From contig NWUY0300014268.1 in assembly GCA_004151065.3 (NCBI GenBank), forward strand, positions 20,281 to 41,831: a DNA stretch of 21,551 bases, given 5' to 3'. The translations under genes and the position numbers were made by a program. Source of the stretch: Larix sibirica (lineage: Eukaryota; Streptophyta; Pinopsida; Pinales; Pinaceae). The notes under the pieces are model-generated. The model saw only the letters and a program-made list of their open reading frames with translations, made no database searches and was not told where the DNA came from. Shown here one piece after another: positions 18,347 through 21,551 of this stretch (within the stretch, counting starts at the first letter, position 1; each line of letters starts with the position of its first letter).

Positions 18347-18773
18347 TCGGGTATTAAACTCTACAACTGGAGTGATAAACTGGCATGGGACGGTCCTGGT
18401 TCAAAGAGCATCCTCAATGTGGCGACTGTTTACAATTTACTGGTTGCGTCGGACCCGAATCTCCCTGTATCGAGCTGGTGGCATGACAAGCTATGGGGAT
18501 GGAGAATCCCCTTGAAAGACAAATGCTTCCTTTGGCTATGCATTCAGAATAAAATTCTTACATGGGAAAATATTCATAAAATGGGACTTTAGGGGCCGGG
18601 TATGTGTTTCGTATGCAGAGTTGCGGATGAGGATGTCCATCACCTCTTCTTCCAATGTCGGTTTATGAGAGTTGTTTGGATGATCATCAGGGTTCGGCTG
18701 CATGTCTCGAACTTTTGGACGGGAGCCAATCTGGTGAAGTGTTTACATGGTTGGTTTAGGATGAATTGATCAC
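18347..18773 (+). pseudogene. LINE C zinc-binding domain (zf-RVT type, broken)
   Basis: The same frame as the linker continues past its stop: LWGWRIPLKDKCFLWL and KILTWENIHKMGL, a TAG at 18590-18592, then CFVC (Cys codons 18605 and 18614), a HHLFFQC segment (His 18641, Cys 18656) and VVWMIIRV. The C-x2-C and H-x4-C ligands that define this domain in plant L1 elements are all kept. The domain is thought to bind nucleic acid. A frameshift near 18770 leads into RNase H. Confidence 0.85.
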
Positions 18774-19386
18774 TGGCATATGGAAATCGAGGAATTTGGC
18801 ACTTTTCGAAGACATTCAACCTTCGGCCGAGGCAACGGCCAGAAGATCCCTTTACCACTGGAATGGTAAGACGGATCTGCAGGCGTTTTCAAAAATTAGA
18901 AGGGTGGTTCATCCACCATTGGAGGAGGGCTGTATAAATGGCTTCTTTGATGGTGCAGCCTAGCAAGGGGTTTGTGGAGCTGGAATTATGTTCATTATCC
19001 GTAATACCGATTGTATCAAGATCCAGGTAGGCTTGGGAGGTGGCGATAGATTAAAGGTGGAAATGCTGGCTTTGAGATGCCTGCTTTGGTTTTCCTGTAA
19101 GAGGGGATTCCCTTCTATCCACATCTTCGGGGATTCTAGTGTAACAGTCAATTGGTTTATTGGAAAGTATAAGATGTACGCAATCGTCCTGGAGCCTTGG
19201 ATGGAGGAAATCCGCAACATTAGTGCCGCTTTCGTCTCGATTAGCTACCATCACATCTATAGGGAAGCTAACGTGGAGGCCGATACTCTTTCTAAGCTTG
19301 CACTGGGACAGAATATCGACACTTTGGTTTTTTCTGAGATTCTTGACGGGGTGATTGTGGAGCATGGGTCTCTCATTACTTTCTGA
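18774..19386 (+). pseudogene. LINE C RNase H domain (one stop, catalytic residues kept)
   Basis: An RNase H would remove RNA from the RNA-DNA hybrid made by RT. A linker (ITGIWKSRNLALFEDIQPS) leads to INGFFDGAA, where the first catalytic Asp is at 18949-18951, and a TAG follows at 18961-18963. The frame then runs open to 19386: KVEMLALRCL (Glu at 19060-19062), IFGDSSVTVNWFIGK (Asp at 19132-19134) and HHIYREANVEADTLSKLAL (Asp at 19282-19284). All four D-E-D-D positions remain. RNase H at this place is known in plant L1 lineages. One stop codon is the only break inside the domain. Confidence 0.9.
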
Positions 19387-19640
19387 AATCGGCTACCTTC
19401 AGCTACTGTCACTGTTATGTTTATAGTTTAAGTAGACTGTTTTTTCGTTTGATTAGTCTTAGGTAGCATTACAAGCATCATTGTATGGTCACTACTCCGG
19501 CACTGTCTTTTCGTCCTCTACTTGTCAAGGTAGCCCGTCAATGTGTCGAGCCTGACTCGAGCTATTTTGTATTATTGTCGCCATGGTTCTGTGTATTTCT
19601 TCCGTTGTAACTTCGGTTCCTTATTCCTTATAATACCAAG
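19387..19640 (+). other. Probable 3' UTR of LINE C
   Basis: No coding motif is seen between the ORF2 stop and a CTTATAATACCAAGTTAC string near 19630 that could be the element end. The extent is inferred, since no poly(A) tail or target duplication was identified. The open stretch 19543-19728 is not credible. Confidence 0.45.
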
Positions 19641-19704
19641 TTACAATTTTTTTCTCTGGAAAAATAGTTATTCAAATAACTCAAAGGATTATCTCAATTG
19701 TTTG

Positions 19705-19800
19705 TTTCTACTGTTGTTGGGCATTTGACTAGTTTCATGGCAACAAGTCTCTAGTTCGAATCCCCCTAGGTGAGGCATACTAGTCTATATTGACAGGATT
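19705..19800 (+). mobile_element. Possible tRNA-like (SINE) fragment
   Basis: AGTTCGAATCCCC (about 19753-19765) is a good B box. A weaker A-box-like TTTGACTAGTTTCATGG lies about 30 bases upstream. The T-arm does not pair as in a real tRNA, so I prefer a SINE remnant. It could also be chance. Confidence 0.35.
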
Positions 19801-20660
19801 ACTAAGCATACCATCCACAAATGCTGAAAAAACATCTCTTGGAAAAAAAACTATTAAAACATGATATACCAAAAATACACAGACAACAACATGACTAAAA
19901 GAAAAAGAAAAATAACTTTGCAAACTAAGTGGTTCTTCTTAATACATATTTGAGTCACATTTTTTTTCCTCACAATAAGGGGAGAAATGATGGACACTAT
20001 AGGTTGAAAGGGCTTCTCACATGTCTTAAACATGAATTTCATAAATACATATGCAAACTATGATCATGGTCTTACAACCATACCTAACTTCACTTACTGA
20101 ATATGTCTTTCAATTTTTGTTACTCAACACGTCTAAAGACCGAGCTCCAAAAATCAAACATTTTAGTGACTACCTTGTTGGTTAGTGAAATACATAACAA
20201 AAATTGCTTAAAAAATTCAACTCGATGAATTACACCCGAAGAGATGGTGGCCATTATATTAACCTTAATCATGCTTTACTACACATTCTGTGCAGGGAAA
20301 ATTTTAGGGGTGAAATTTATCCCATGGGCTAATTTTTTATTTTTTTTCCAAAAAACGATTTTTGAAGTTCCATTTTTTTCTAAATTATTCACCCAAATTT
20401 CATAGGATACAAATATTTTACTCTAAACATTACCAAAATTGCCTAAAAACTATATAAAATCCTTATAAATTTTAATACTTTTACAAAAATATCGCCAAAC
20501 ATATTATTATTACAAATTTAAGAATTAANTACACTTTAAGAAATTTATGGATCCTTAAAATTTCCATTGATGTTAGGACGATGATTCTCAATTATCTTAA
20601 TCATTTGATGTTATTCAACACATGAACATCCAAGCTTTATATCCTTGAATTGTTCTAGTA
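19801..20660. other. AT-rich spacer with one N
   Basis: No recognised element. A T- and A-rich stretch lies at about 20326-20360, and a single N at 20529. The minus-strand open stretch at 19854-20042 has no motif. Confidence 0.6.
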
Positions 20661-20675
20661 AGTGAGTTGCAACTC
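20661..20675. repeat. Likely left target-site duplication of a SINE
   Basis: AGTGAGTTGCAACTC matches AGTGAATTGTAACTC at 20844-20858 at 13 of 15 positions. The copies bracket the SINE. Confidence 0.5.
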
Positions 20676-20843
20676 CTTTATTTTGTTAACGCAACTTTGG
20701 TCGCGTGGTCGGGACGTAAGTGTTTCTCCCTCTCTGCTCGGATTCGAGTCACTCTTGTGGCACATTGACATATTTCCGATGTAACTTGCCCCACTTAATT
20801 CCCTTTGAAATAACAAGTGGGTGTGTATCTTCTAATAAAAAAC
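20676..20843 (+). mobile_element. tRNA-derived SINE
   Basis: TGGTCGCGTGG (20698-20708) fits a pol III A box and GGATTCGAGTC (20740-20750) a B box, 42 bases apart by start. The element ends in an A-rich CTAATAAAAAAC, and imperfect 15-bp direct repeats flank it. The order GTGG, TCGGGA, a T/C-rich stretch and the B box resembles the SINE at 13230, so both may belong to one family. Confidence 0.65.
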
Positions 20844-20858
20844 AGTGAATTGTAACTC
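20844..20858. repeat. Likely right target-site duplication of a SINE
   Basis: AGTGAATTGTAACTC, the partner of 20661-20675 with two mismatches. Confidence 0.5.
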
Positions 20859-21551
20859 ATGAAAACACAAATTGAGCCTTCACTAGACGAGTGTTCTATT
20901 CCATTGGAATCATCACCACAAAATAATGTTATGGGTAGCCTCTCTCATGCATTGCATGGCTAGGGGAGGATGATTGCTGATGATTTTTTTGAATGTAAAA
21001 GTTGCCTTATGAAACATATAACAAAGGTTGTATCAATAAGAAAACTTTGTGCATTGCACCCCCCATGGTATTGGCTAGTGTATTAACCTTGCTCATGCCT
21101 AAATACATGCGTTGGAGCTAAAAATTCTCCATTTGTTGCACCATTAAAATTTTTCCACCTAGGAACGTTAAGGCCCTATGTCTTTGAACTACTAAAACCA
21201 ATGAGTACAATTGTTGAACAAAATTAAGCCCTAAATGGAAAAGTGGTTTGCTCCATTGGAATCACATGCTCAATCCTGGAAGATGCATACCAAAGATTTT
21301 GTGAACAAAAATTTCGTTATTTCAGGTGTTACACTCAATTCTGCAATCATGTATGTTAAAATAGGTTACTAAGCCATTAAAATCAAGGGTTACTAAGAAA
21401 TCTACAATACCTTTTTTCGAAGTATGAACGGCTTGGTTCCGACCAGTGACTAGCCCCTCGTTGCACAAAATGTATTATCATATGACCGCATCTTAATGCT
21501 ATGCCGTGGTCGCTGATCGCAGTTTAACTTTCACTTTCGGCGTTCATTTTG
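20859..21551. other. Spacer to the right edge
   Basis: No gene, repeat family or RNA recognised. The last 130 bases are noticeably less AT-rich than the rest and may belong to another element cut by the window edge. Confidence 0.5.

Larger units (their letters stand above)
15740..19640 (+). mobile_element. LINE C: L1-type element from endonuclease C-terminus to RNase H
   Basis: The best-preserved element in the window. On the plus strand, ORF2 can be followed from the end of the endonuclease (about 15740) through RT, the linker, the zinc-binding domain and RNase H (stop at 19384-19386), with a 3' UTR to about 19640. It is 5'-truncated: ORF1 and most of the endonuclease are missing, which is normal for LINE insertions. 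The coding frame changes at about 16305, 17685 and 18770, and there are at least seven in-frame stops. I could not establish a target-site duplication or a clean poly(A) tail. Confidence 0.92.

Noticed and set aside
19750-19770. A tRNA gene suggested by a good B box
   Set aside because: No acceptor or anticodon stem can be paired around it, so at most it is a SINE remnant.
1-21551. A novel multi-gene defence, biosynthetic or regulatory system
   Set aside because: Every coding signal that could be identified belongs to LINE or Copia elements. The leftover open stretches have no motifs, no conserved grouping and no shared regulation.

Overview
This window reads as a stretch of plant nuclear DNA that consists almost wholly of decayed transposable elements. 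No intact host gene, rRNA, tRNA gene or CRISPR array was recognised. The plant assignment rests on three L1-type LINE remnants with the plant arrangement (endonuclease, reverse transcriptase, zinc-binding domain, RNase H), a Ty1/Copia element with a plant-type gag and a DSGAS protease, tRNA-derived SINEs, and AT-rich spacer. A gymnosperm or other large repeat-rich plant genome would fit, but that is only an inference.

Layout. Positions 1-2330 hold an L1-type LINE remnant on the minus strand (LINE A) that runs off the left edge. Positions 2331-3241 are mostly unassigned, with LTR-like sequence near the right end. Positions 3242-8181 and 8314-13253 are two nearly identical copies of one 4,940-bp block at a period of exactly 5,072 bp. 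Each copy carries, on the minus strand, a second LINE remnant (LINE B, cut at both ends) joined directly to a heavily deleted Copia element (gag, protease, pre-integrase and integrase tail, part of RT), and then a leader or LTR-like tract. Both copies end at a single N inside the head of a SINE. Positions 13230-13400 are that SINE, and 13401-15047 are AT-rich spacer with T-rich low-complexity sequence. Positions 15048-15610 are an ancient tandem repeat of about 121 bp. Positions 15740 to about 19640 hold LINE C on the plus strand, the most complete element, running from the C-terminal endonuclease to RNase H. Positions 19640-21551 hold two SINE-like pieces in otherwise featureless AT-rich DNA.

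Nothing here works together as a pathway. All coding remnants carry stop codons, frameshifts or lost catalytic residues. The two most notable points are the 5-kb duplication, whose two ends at identical N positions suggest an assembly join rather than a clean biological tandem duplication, and the cryptic 121-bp repeat with a palindromic core. I found no convincing undescribed gene system.
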